Assembly: GCF_042433915.1 (NCBI RefSeq)
Contig: NZ_JBHLUN010000015.1
Location: 186,001 to 250,000, forward strand
Reading direction: 5' to 3'
DNA: 64,000 nt
Source of the DNA: Roseomonas elaeocarpi
GTDB lineage: Bacteria; Pseudomonadota; Alphaproteobacteria; Acetobacterales; Acetobacteraceae
Below the pieces are notes generated by a model. It saw nothing but the letters and a program-made list of their open reading frames with translations, made no database searches and was not told the origin of the DNA. The position numbers and the translations under genes are program-made. Of this stretch, positions 56,677 through 64,000 are shown in pieces (the first letter of the stretch is position 1; each line of letters starts with the position of its first letter).

Positions 56677-56769
56677 TGGCGGAGGGGATGGGATTCGAAC
56701 CCACGATAGGACTTGACATCCTATAACGGTTTAGCAAACCGCCGCCTTCGGCCACTCGGCCACCCCTCC
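56677..56769 (-). tRNA. tRNA-Ser (anticodon GCT)
   Basis: On the minus strand: acceptor GGAGGGG/CCCCTCC, D arm with GGCCGAGTGGCC, anticodon loop TTGCTAA (anticodon GCT), a long variable arm (TAGGAT...GTCCTA type) and a T arm GTGGGTTCGAATCCCAT. The discriminator base is G and CCA is encoded. Length is 93 nt including CCA. Confidence 0.96.
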
Positions 56770-56886
56770 GCAGGAGTGGAAAAACAACACGGCGTTGCGG
56801 GGCTGCTTCTAGCGGGCGCACCGCCCGCCGTCAAACCGTCCGGACGCGAAAGCCTGCATTCCGTTCCCAGGCCCGGCGGCGCCTCC

Positions 56887-57516
56887 TCAGGACAGGGCAA
56901 CCTCGAAGCCGCGCCGGGTGGCGGGGCGCGCCATCATGCGCTCGTACCAGGCGCCGACATGGGGAAAGGCGTCAAAGGCGACCAAATGCTTCTCGTGCCG
57001 CCAGGCCCAGCCCAGGATGGCGAAGTCGGCCACGCTCGGCTCACCCTCGGTCGCCACGAAGTCATGGCCCGCGAGGCATCGGTCCAGCACGCCGTAAAGG
57101 CGGCGGGTTTCCGCGCCGTAGCGGGCGACGCCGTAGTCACGGGCCGGGCCCTCCGGCTGCGTCAGGAAATGATGCACCTGCCCCGGCATGGGACCGAAAC
57201 CGCCCATCTGCCACATCAGCCATTCCAGCACCGGCACGCGGGCCCGCAGGTCGCGCGGCAGGAAGCGGCCCGTCTTCTCGCCGAGGTAGAGCAGGATCGC
57301 GCCCGATTCGAACACCGTGATCGGCTCGCCGCCTGGCCCCTCCGGGTCGATGATGGCGGGGATCTTGTTGTTGGGGCTGATGCGCAGAAAGTCCGGCGTG
57401 AACTGCTCGTCCTTCGAGATGTTCACGGTCTTTACGCTGTAGCGGAGACCCATCTCCTCCAGGGCCACGCTGATCTTGCGTCCGTTGGGCGTGTTCCAGG
57501 TGTGGAGCTCGATCAT
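56887..57516 (-). CDS. Glutathione S-transferase family protein
   Basis: The 209-residue product is a GST resembling the Nu/YfcG-YghU type. The thioredoxin-like N-terminal domain has WNTPNGRKISVALEEMGL, NNKIPAIIDP (cis-Pro) and the glutathione-contacting FESGAILLYLGEKTG. The C-terminal helical domain has the GST N-capping region SVADFAILGW. Disulfide-bond oxidoreductase or peroxidase activity would fit the family, but the substrate is unknown. It diverges from the TM2 gene. Confidence 0.92.
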   Translation of the reverse strand: MIELHTWNTPNGRKISVALEEMGLRYSVKTVNISKDEQFTPDFLRISPNNKIPAIIDPEGPGGEPITVFESGAILLYLGEKTGRFLPRDLRARVPVLEWLMWQMGGFGPMPGQVHHFLTQPEGPARDYGVARYGAETRRLYGVLDRCLAGHDFVATEGEPSVADFAILGWAWRHEKHLVAFDAFPHVGAWYERMMARPATRRGFEVALS

Positions 57517-57590
57517 CGAGCCGGCCTTTCATGCTTTGGCAGGGCGTGAAAGATAGCGTGAGGCCCGCGAAGGCAGAAGGAGAGAACGCC

Positions 57591-57989
57591 CTGTCCACCA
57601 GCAACGGCACGCCGCCACCAGCCGCCCTGCCGCCGGCCACGACCGTCCCGCCCACGATGGCACCGCCCGCGGCGGCCGCATCCGCGCCCGGGGGACTCAG
57701 CGACGCCACGGCCCTGATGCGCTACGACGCCAACAAGAAGTCCACGCTGATCGCCTACCTGCTGTGGTTCTTTCTGGGCTGGTTCGGCGCACACCGCTTC
57801 TACCTGGGCCGGACCGGCAGCGGCGTGGCACAGCTGGTGATCACGCTCGTCTCGATCACGCTGAGCTTCGTGGGCGTCGGCGTGATCGGCTTCTTCGTGG
57901 TGGGGATCTGGGCCTTCGTGGACGCCTTCCTGATCCCCGGCATCACGCGCGACCACAACAACCGGCTGATCGCGCTGCTCGGCCGCTGA
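57591..57989 (+). CDS. TM2 domain-containing protein, probable CTG start
   Basis: The product has a Pro/Ala-rich N-terminus, then a TM2 domain: KKSTLIAYLLWFFLGWFGAHRFYLG, the hallmark Gly/His/Arg turn, and a second span (VVGIWAFVDAFLIPG). Function is unknown in bacteria. An ATG at 57531 is in frame, but it is only 14 bp from the divergent GST start and lacks a Shine-Dalgarno. A CTG at 57591 has AAGGAG exactly 8 nt upstream and gives 132 residues. Either start is possible. Confidence 0.82.
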   Translation: MSTSNGTPPPAALPPATTVPPTMAPPAAAASAPGGLSDATALMRYDANKKSTLIAYLLWFFLGWFGAHRFYLGRTGSGVAQLVITLVSITLSFVGVGVIGFFVVGIWAFVDAFLIPGITRDHNNRLIALLGR

Positions 57990-58038
57990 ACCGGCCGCGC
58001 CCACCCCGCGCGCCGGAACGCGCGGGGCGGGACGTGGG

Positions 58039-59490
58039 TCAGCCCAGCTTGGCCTTGACGACCTCGTTCACCAGGGCCGGGTTCCCTTTGCCCTGCATGG
58101 CCTTCATGGTCTGACCCACGAAGAAGCCGAACAGCTTGTCCTTGCCGCCGCGGTATTCGGCGACCTTATCGGCGTTCTTGCTCATCACATCGTCCACCGC
58201 CGCCTCGATAGCGCCGGTGTCGGTGACCTGGCGCATGCCGCGCTCCTCGACGATCACGCCGGGCGCCTTGCCGGTCTCGACCATGATCTCGAGCACTTCC
58301 TTGGCGAGCTTGCCCGACAAGGTCTTGTCCGCGATCAGGTCCAGCAGCGCGCCCAGATCACCCGCCGAGACCGGCGAGTCCGAGATGTCGCGCTTGGTGC
58401 GGTTGAGTGCCGCGAAGAAGTCGCCGGTCACCCAGTTCGCCGCCTGCTTGGCATCGCGGCCGCGCGCCACTTCCTCGTAGAAAGCCGCCGTTTCCTTCTC
58501 CAGCACCAGCACGTGCGCGTCGTAGGGCGTCAGCCCGTACTCGTTGACGTAGCGGGCGCGGCGCTCGTCCGGCAGTTCCGGAAGCTTCGAGCGCAGCTCC
58601 TCGATCCAGCCCGGCTCCAGCACTAGCGGCGGCAGGTCCGGATCGGGGAAGTAGCGGTAGTCGTGCGCGTCCTCCTTGGAGCGCATGGAGCGCGTCACGC
58701 CACGCTGCGTGTCGAACAGGCGGGTTTCCTGCACGACCTCACCGCCGTCCTCCCAGACCTCGATCTGGCGGCGCGCCTCGGCCTCGACCGCCTGCATCAC
58801 GAAGCGGATGGAGTTGACGTTCTTGACCTCGCAGCGGGTGCGGAAGCCCTCGCCCGCCTTGCGGACCGACACGTTCACGTCGGCGCGGAGCGAGCCTTCC
58901 TCCATGTTGCCGTCGCAGGTCCCGAGGTAGCGCAGGATCTGCCGCAGCTTGGTGACGTAGGCGCCGGCCTCCTCAGGCGAACGCAGGTCGGGCTCGCTCA
59001 CGATCTCCATCAGCGCCACGCCGGCGCGGTTGAGGTCGATGAACGAGCGCGACGGGTCCTGGTCGTGCAGCGACTTGCCGGCATCCTGCTCCAGGTGGAG
59101 GCGCGTGATGCCGATCTCCTTGGTGGAGCCGTCGGAAAGCTCGATCTGGAGCTTGCCCTCGCCCACGATCGGGAACTGGAACTGGCTGATCTGATAGCCG
59201 GTCGGCAGGTCGGCGTAGAAGTAGTTCTTGCGGTCGAAGCGCGACCACGGGTTCACCTGCGCCTTGAGGCCAAGCCCCGTGCGCACTGCCTGCGCCACGC
59301 ATTCCCGGTTGATCACCGGCAGCATGCCCGGCATCCCGGCATCCACGAAGGACACCTGGCTGTTGGGCTCGGCCCCGAAGGCGGTCGCCGCGCCCGAGAA
59401 GAGCTTGGCCTCGGAGGTGACCTGGGCGTGGACTTCCAGCCCGATCACCAGTTCCCACGGGCCGGTACGGCCCTCGATCGTGTAGGTCAT
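58039..59490 (-). CDS. gatB: Asp-tRNA(Asn)/Glu-tRNA(Gln) amidotransferase subunit B
   Basis: GatB is the kinase/tRNA-binding subunit that activates mischarged Glu-tRNA or Asp-tRNA before amidation. The 483-residue product has WELVIGLEVHAQV at the N-terminus, DLPTGYQISQ, RSKEDAHDYRYFPDPDLPP, and a C-terminal YqeY-like helical tail (FFVGQTMKAMQGKGNP). The ATG overlaps the unknown gene upstream by 4 bases (ATGA). It is the last gene of the gatC-gatA-unknown-gatB operon. Confidence 0.97.
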   Translation of the reverse strand: MTYTIEGRTGPWELVIGLEVHAQVTSEAKLFSGAATAFGAEPNSQVSFVDAGMPGMLPVINRECVAQAVRTGLGLKAQVNPWSRFDRKNYFYADLPTGYQISQFQFPIVGEGKLQIELSDGSTKEIGITRLHLEQDAGKSLHDQDPSRSFIDLNRAGVALMEIVSEPDLRSPEEAGAYVTKLRQILRYLGTCDGNMEEGSLRADVNVSVRKAGEGFRTRCEVKNVNSIRFVMQAVEAEARRQIEVWEDGGEVVQETRLFDTQRGVTRSMRSKEDAHDYRYFPDPDLPPLVLEPGWIEELRSKLPELPDERRARYVNEYGLTPYDAHVLVLEKETAAFYEEVARGRDAKQAANWVTGDFFAALNRTKRDISDSPVSAGDLGALLDLIADKTLSGKLAKEVLEIMVETGKAPGVIVEERGMRQVTDTGAIEAAVDDVMSKNADKVAEYRGGKDKLFGFFVGQTMKAMQGKGNPALVNEVVKAKLG

Positions 59491-59993
59491 CGACTTTCCT
59501 TCTTCGCCCAGGCGAAGACCTTCTTCTGTTCCGCTCTGAGGAAGCGTTCGTTTTCAGCAGCCGTGGCGCCGGTTTCGAACCCGAGACGCCTGGCAAGGGA
59601 AAGGAAGCCTTCGAGCGCCGGACCGCTGAGACTACCTGTGGGCACTTCTTCCATCTTCACCACGATGGCCGAGAGCAGCGGCAGCCCTTGACGGTGAGAT
59701 ATCAGGCAGAGTTCCCCCAGATGGTCCTTCATACGGGAACGCACCGATGCACCCCACTCGAGACCGCTGGCATGAGCCACATCCCGGTAGCTCAGGAACT
59801 CTTCGCGCTTGGCTGCCGCTAACACGGCTTCCCGCGTCCGTTCGAGATTGAGCTTGTCGCCACCCTCTCTCCGCCGCCCAAGTTCTTCCTGAGCGGCAAG
59901 GTACAGAGGGTGGCTCGTCATGCCTCGCGTTTCCGCATTGGCGATGATCTGCTGCAAGTCGCCGAGGCTTTTGCTGGTCAGATCAACGGCCAT
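59487..59993 (-). CDS. Hypothetical protein embedded in the gatCAB operon
   Basis: The function is not recognised. The 168-residue soluble product has an N-terminal helical half (MAVDLTSKSLGDLQQIIANAE, then RRREGGDKLNLERTREA). The C-terminal half has EFLSYRDVAHASGLEWG and CLISHRQGLPLLSAIVVKMEEVP, ending SLARRLGF. The second half resembles small winged-helix-like hypothetical proteins with an LPLLSAIVV-type strand often found near mobile elements, but this is a weak impression. It begins 1 base after the gatA stop and overlaps gatB by 4 bases, so it is almost certainly co-translated. Confidence 0.85.
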   Translation of the reverse strand: MAVDLTSKSLGDLQQIIANAETRGMTSHPLYLAAQEELGRRREGGDKLNLERTREAVLAAAKREEFLSYRDVAHASGLEWGASVRSRMKDHLGELCLISHRQGLPLLSAIVVKMEEVPTGSLSGPALEGFLSLARRLGFETGATAAENERFLRAEQKKVFAWAKKESR

Positions 59994-59994
59994 G

Positions 59995-61482
59995 TCACGC
60001 CGCGCCAGCCCTCACGCCCGGCAGCGCCGTGAAGTTTGCGGCCTGCTCGATGGCGGTTCCCACCGCGAACACGGTTTCCTCGTCGAACGGCTTGCCGATC
60101 ACCTGCAACCCCAGCGGCAGTCCGCGCGCGTCCAGCCCGGCCGGCACCGCGAGGCCCGGCAGGCCCGCGAGGTTCGCCGTCACGGTGAACACGTCGTTCA
60201 GGTACATCGCCACCGGATCGTCCTGCTTCTCGTTGGCCGCGAAGGCGGCCGACGGCGTGGCCGGCGTCAGGATCGCGTCGACCTTGCCCCAGGCCTCGTC
60301 GAAGTCGCGCTTGATCAGCGCCCGCACCTGCTGCGCCTTGACGTAGTAGGCGTCGTAGTAGCCGGCGCTCAGCACGTAGGTGCCGATCATGATGCGGCGC
60401 TTGACCTCGGCCCCGAAGCCCGCGGCTCGGGTGCGCTCATAAAGGTCCTTCAGGTCGCCGCCCGCGTCCACGCGCTCGCCGTAGCGCACGCCGTCGTAGC
60501 GCGCGAGGTTGGAGGACGCCTCGGCCGGCGCCACGATGTAGTAGGTCGGCAGCGCGTACTTGGTGTGCGGCAGGGAGATATCGACGATCTCCGCCCCCGC
60601 CTGACGCAGCCAGTCCAAGCCCTGCTGCCACAGCGCCTCGATCTCCTGCGGCATGCCGTCCAGGCGGTACTCGCGCGGCACGCCGATGCGCAGGCCCTTC
60701 ACGCCCCGCGCGCAGGCGGCGGCGAAGTCCGGCACGGCAATGTCGGCCGAGGTGGAGTCCTTAGGATCGAACCCGGACATGGAGCGGAGCAGGATCGCGC
60801 AGTCCTCGACGGTGCGCGCCACCGGCCCGGCCTGATCCAGCGAGGACGCGAAGGCCAACGTCCCCCAGCGCGAACAGCGGCCATAGGTCGGCTTGATGCC
60901 GGCGATGCCGCAGAAGGCTGCGGGCTGGCGGATCGAGCCGCCGGTGTCGGTCGCGGTCGCGCCCAGCGCCAGCCGCGCGGCCACCGCCGCGGCCGAGCCG
61001 CCAGAGGAACCGCCCGGCACCAGCGCCGTGTCCGGATCGTTGGAGCGCGTCCACGGGTTCTCCACGCCGCCATAGGCAGAGGTCGCGTTGGACGACCCCA
61101 TCGCGAACTCGTCGAGGTTCACCTTGCCCAGGAACACGGCGCCGTCGCGCAACAGGTTGGCGGTGACGGTGCTCTCATAAGGCGGCACGAAGTTGCCCAA
61201 GATCTTGCTGGCCGCCGTGGTGCGGACGCCGGCGGTGCAGAACAGGTCCTTGATCGCCAGCGGCACGCCCTCGATCGGCCCGGCCTCGCCGCGCCGGCGC
61301 TTGGCGTCGGACGCCTTCGCGGCCTCCATCGCAGCATCGGCGGTCACGGTCAGGAAGGCGTTCAGGCGCGGGTTCAGCGCCTCGATGGCTTCGAGGTGCG
61401 AGCGAGTCAGCTCCTCGCTGGTGATCGCGCCCTCGTTCAGCGCGTCGACGGCGCCGCGCAGCGTGAAATCAGTGGGGCGCAT
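59995..61482 (-). CDS. gatA: Asp-tRNA(Asn)/Glu-tRNA(Gln) amidotransferase subunit A
   Basis: GatA is the glutaminase subunit that supplies ammonia for transamidation. The 495-residue amidase-signature product has the catalytic lysine in PLAIKDLFC, the cis-Ser and nucleophile Ser in GGSSGGSAAAVAA and DTGGSIRQPA, and SLDQAGPVARTVED. The ATG shares one base with the gatC stop (TAATG). Presence of gatCAB means Gln-tRNA and/or Asn-tRNA are made by the indirect route. Confidence 0.97.
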   Translation of the reverse strand: MRPTDFTLRGAVDALNEGAITSEELTRSHLEAIEALNPRLNAFLTVTADAAMEAAKASDAKRRRGEAGPIEGVPLAIKDLFCTAGVRTTAASKILGNFVPPYESTVTANLLRDGAVFLGKVNLDEFAMGSSNATSAYGGVENPWTRSNDPDTALVPGGSSGGSAAAVAARLALGATATDTGGSIRQPAAFCGIAGIKPTYGRCSRWGTLAFASSLDQAGPVARTVEDCAILLRSMSGFDPKDSTSADIAVPDFAAACARGVKGLRIGVPREYRLDGMPQEIEALWQQGLDWLRQAGAEIVDISLPHTKYALPTYYIVAPAEASSNLARYDGVRYGERVDAGGDLKDLYERTRAAGFGAEVKRRIMIGTYVLSAGYYDAYYVKAQQVRALIKRDFDEAWGKVDAILTPATPSAAFAANEKQDDPVAMYLNDVFTVTANLAGLPGLAVPAGLDARGLPLGLQVIGKPFDEETVFAVGTAIEQAANFTALPGVRAGAA

Positions 61483-61769
61483 TATTCGACGACCTTGGGC
61501 ACGGTGAAGAAGGAGCCTTCGCGGTCCGGCGCATTGGCCAGGACCTTCTCGGGGTAGCCGCCGTCGGTCACCACGTCGTCGCGCATGCGCAGCGCCGCGA
61601 TGCCGCCGCCGGCCATCGGCTCGACCCCGGTGGTGTCCACGGCCTGAAGCTGCTCGACCCAGGCCAGGATGCCGTTGAGCTCCCCTTGCAGGCGCGACAC
61701 CTCGTCCTCCTCCAGGTGGATGCGGGCGAGCGACGCGACGCGCCGGACGGTGGCGGTATCGAGCGACAT
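61482..61769 (-). CDS. gatC: Asp-tRNA(Asn)/Glu-tRNA(Gln) amidotransferase subunit C
   Basis: GatC is the small belt-like subunit that stabilises GatA and GatB. The 95-residue product has TVRRVASLARIHLEEDEV, ILAWVEQLQAVDTTGVEPM, and a C-terminal APDREGSFFTVPKVVE. The frame is open to 61808, but the ATG at 61769 gives family length. It is the first gene of the operon and overlaps gatA by the TAATG stop/start. Confidence 0.96.
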   Translation of the reverse strand: MSLDTATVRRVASLARIHLEEDEVSRLQGELNGILAWVEQLQAVDTTGVEPMAGGGIAALRMRDDVVTDGGYPEKVLANAPDREGSFFTVPKVVE

Positions 61770-62156
61770 GTTCGGGAAACAACCCCAGTTCAAACAGAGA
61801 TAGCACAACGCGCGGAAGTCCTCAGGAGCCCAGGCGGAGGCCGGAAGTCAAGGCCCCTGCCATCCGCCGGAGCCATCCGCGATGGCAATCCGCTGCGACC
61901 ATCCGCTTGGGCCACCCGCCGGGCCGAAGCCGGCCGGCGGCGGGAAGCGGCATGGCCGGGGGCCCGGGCAGCGGAGGTCCGGGTCGCGGTCCCTCGCCCG
62001 GCCAGAACGTCCGCCACTGCACCGAAGCGGCATCTAAAGGTAACGCTCGCGCATTTGCGGGTCGCATCAGATGGGGGAAGCACCCATTCTGGACCTTGCT
62101 GCGTTGCCGCACCTGATGGCGACCAAGCTATTTCAACGTTCAGGATGACGATCTGC
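61770..62156. other. 387-bp divergent intergenic region (gatC / mechanosensitive channel)
   Basis: No coding sequence is evident. It contains about five degenerate copies of a 13-base unit with core ATCCG (roughly 61859-61922), then a G/C-rich block. It should hold promoters for gatCAB and for the channel gene. Confidence 0.5.
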
Positions 62157-64000
62157 ATGCAGCCAAACAACGATACAACCGTCGACGCGCGTTCCTTGCC
62201 CGCTTCGCGCCCGCGCCGGCTGGTATCGTTTTTCCTGGTGCTGAGCCTCGTCCTGCTGGTCCCTCCGCGCTTCTCCGTGGCGCAGGAAAGCGCCCATCCG
62301 GCCGCCGCACCGGCCCAGACCGCCGAGAACGGCAACATGACCGCCGATCAGGCCCGTCGTGCCCTCGACGTCCTGCAGAACGACGCCCGCCGGCGCGAGG
62401 TCATCGACGCGCTGCGGGCCATCGCCCAGACCGCGCCAGCCAGCGGGGGAACCAGTGCCCCGGCGGCAAGCTCGCCTGCCACCGCATCCGGAACAGCGGG
62501 TGCGGCGGCTCCGACCGCCGGCACACCAGCCGCCGCGCCGGGGACGGGCGCCCCTTCCCCCGCGGCAGCGGCGCCCGCGGCCGGAGCAGCCGCTGCCCCG
62601 GCCGCTGCGGATCCCGACAAGGTGTCGCTGAGGGCCGACGGCCTGCTGGCGCAGCTGCTGCTGGCCATGTCGGGCTGGCTGACCGCGATCTCCGCGCAGA
62701 TGGCGGCGGCCGGGCGGGCACTGAGCAATGTTCCGCTGATCTGGGACTGGGTGGTGCGGACCGCCACCAACCCCTTCGCGCAGAGCACGGTGCTGAACGT
62801 GGGCTGGCGCCTGGCGCTGGTGCTGCTGCTGGCCTGGACCGCCCGGCGCCTCACCTCGCGCGCCCTGCGGCGCCCGATGGCGGCGCTGATCAGACGCGCA
62901 CGGGGCAAGGCGGAGGAACGGCAGCGGATCAAGGCGCTGAACGACGGCGTCGTGCCCGACGCGAACAGCATGGCCAGCCGCGCGGAGCTGCGCTTCCTGC
63001 GCCGCTTTCCGCTGGCGATCCTGCGCCTGGTCCTGGAGCTGATCCCCATCGCGGTCTTCGCGGCCGTAGGGAACCTGCTGCTCGCGACGCCTCTGAACGA
63101 CGGCTGGACGGTGCCGCTGGTGATTTTGGCGGCGGTGAACGCCTACGTCATCCAGCACGTGATCATGGCCTTCGGGCGGATGCTGGTGTCGCCGGACTGC
63201 CACGAGCTGCGGCTGTTCCGCATGACCGACGAGACGGCCGCCTATTCCGAGGTCTGGCTCGCCCGCATCAGCCGCGTCGCGATCTACGGCTTCGCGGTGC
63301 TGCAGATCGCCCGCGTGCTCGGCCTCTACGAGGCGGCCTACATCGCCGCGACCCGGCTGGTGGTGCTGGTGAACCACCTGCTGATGGCCGTGGTGGTGCT
63401 GCAGTGCCGCCGCGGCGTGGCCGAGGCCATCGCGGCACCGCACGGCGCCACGGGCGTCTGGCCGCGGGTGCGCAACCGCCTGGCCTCGGTCTGGCACATC
63501 GCGGCGGTCTTCCTGCTGCTGGCGCTGTGGTTCGTCTGGGCCGTCGAGATCCAGAACGGCTACAGCCTGCTGCTGCGCTACTTCGGCGCCACGATCCTGG
63601 TGCTGGTGGTAGCGCGGCTGGTGGGCATCGGCGTGATCGGGCTGCTGGACCGCGTGTTCCGCATCCAGCCCGAGATGGCGGAAAAGCTGCCCTTCCTGGA
63701 AGCGCGGGCCAACCGCTACTACCCGCTGCTGCGGCGCCTCGTGTCGACGCTGCTGACGGTGATCAGCATCCTGGCCGTGCTGCAGGTCTGGGGCATCGAC
63801 GCCCTGGCCTGGTTCCAGGACGGCCGCCTGGGCGAGCGCGTCGCGGGCTCGGTGCTGGTGGTGCTGATCGCGGCGGCCGTGGCGCTGGCGATCTGGGAAC
63901 TGGCCAATGGCTGGGTCGAGCGCGAGATCAGCGGCATGGTGGCGCGCGGCGAGTTCGCCCGTTCCGCCCGGCTGCGCACCCTGCTGCCGCTGCTGCGCTC
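62157..64000 (+). CDS. Mechanosensitive ion channel (MscS-superfamily), partial at window end
   Basis: The gene runs off the 3' edge, with 614 codons present. The N-terminus has a signal peptide (FFLVLSLVLLVPPRFSVAQ), an Ala/Pro/Thr-rich periplasmic stretch (about 45-160), and then at least eight hydrophobic segments. The last visible residues, ARSARLRTLLPLLR, match the segment just before the pore-lining helix of MscS-type channels, so the channel domain lies beyond the edge. The ATG at 62157 has AGGA 11 nt upstream; an in-frame ATG at 62145 is an alternative. Large MscS proteins protect against osmotic downshock. Confidence 0.85.
   Translation, partial: MQPNNDTTVDARSLPASRPRRLVSFFLVLSLVLLVPPRFSVAQESAHPAAAPAQTAENGNMTADQARRALDVLQNDARRREVIDALRAIAQTAPASGGTSAPAASSPATASGTAGAAAPTAGTPAAAPGTGAPSPAAAAPAAGAAAAPAAADPDKVSLRADGLLAQLLLAMSGWLTAISAQMAAAGRALSNVPLIWDWVVRTATNPFAQSTVLNVGWRLALVLLLAWTARRLTSRALRRPMAALIRRARGKAEERQRIKALNDGVVPDANSMASRAELRFLRRFPLAILRLVLELIPIAVFAAVGNLLLATPLNDGWTVPLVILAAVNAYVIQHVIMAFGRMLVSPDCHELRLFRMTDETAAYSEVWLARISRVAIYGFAVLQIARVLGLYEAAYIAATRLVVLVNHLLMAVVVLQCRRGVAEAIAAPHGATGVWPRVRNRLASVWHIAAVFLLLALWFVWAVEIQNGYSLLLRYFGATILVLVVARLVGIGVIGLLDRVFRIQPEMAEKLPFLEARANRYYPLLRRLVSTLLTVISILAVLQVWGIDALAWFQDGRLGERVAGSVLVVLIAAAVALAIWELANGWVEREISGMVARGEFARSARLRTLLPLLR

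Noticed and set aside
56546..56821. Minus-strand open frame across tRNA-Ser(GCT)
   Set aside because: It reads through the tRNA gene (RVAEGGGLLNRYR) and has no other support.

Overview
The window is dense, very GC-rich chromosomal DNA from an alphaproteobacterium. The best fit is Rhodospirillales/Acetobacteraceae, Roseomonas-like. Three things point there: the dusB(nifR3)-ntrB-ntrC-ntrY-ntrX-dat-hfq-hflX block; the serS-tatC-tatB / scpB-scpA / nagZ-SPOR-argS-dgt block; and a small NDUFS4-type Complex I accessory protein. The genus is an inference from gene content. No phage, insertion sequence, CRISPR array or rRNA operon was seen. Four tRNA genes are present, all on the minus strand: Ser-TGA, Arg-TCT, Pro-TGG and Ser-GCT.

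Layout. 1-6 kb: recG diverges from sdhE-mfd (DNA repair and succinate dehydrogenase flavinylation). 6-10.5 kb: a DHA2-type MFS exporter, a FrnE-like DsbA protein, a short-chain dehydrogenase and two small proteins of unknown function. 10.7-19.7 kb: a plus-strand run of cell-wall genes (mltB-like, rlpA, a D,D-carboxypeptidase) passing into tmk-holB-metG-tatD-MBL hydrolase, then mazG. 19.7-31 kb: a minus-strand regulatory operon, dusB-ntrBC-ntrYX-dat-hfq-hflX-inositol phosphatase-like. 31.3-36.5 kb: ispDF, then two large glycosyltransferase genes of less GC-rich composition, the most accessory-looking part of the window. 36.7-38.7 kb: a histone-deacetylase-family enzyme, tRNAs and the NDUFS4-like gene.

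38.9-49.1 kb: the long minus-strand block serS, tatC, tatB, scpB, scpA, an M50 protease, nagZ, a SPOR protein, argS and dgt, much of it with 4-base stop/start overlaps. 49.2-51.3 kb: erpA-like, xth and a DUF1264 protein whose Shine-Dalgarno sits inside a perfect hairpin. 51.4-56.1 kb: ilvD, pdxA, pdxJ and a 2OG-Fe dioxygenase. 56.1-57.9 kb: a 547-bp gene-free stretch with a strong hairpin, tRNA-Ser, a GST and a TM2 protein. 58-61.8 kb: gatC-gatA-(unknown gene)-gatB, the tRNA amidotransferase operon with an extra gene inserted. The window ends inside a mechanosensitive-channel gene.

Most of the window is housekeeping. The points most worth a second look are the unknown gene inside gatCAB, the DUF1264 leader hairpin, two apparent CTG-initiated genes (hflX and the TM2 protein), the tri-domain glycosyltransferase/DUF4214/methyltransferase fusion beside a TPR glycosyltransferase, NtrX without a GAFTGA loop, the absence of tatA beside tatBC, and the structured gap near 56.5 kb.
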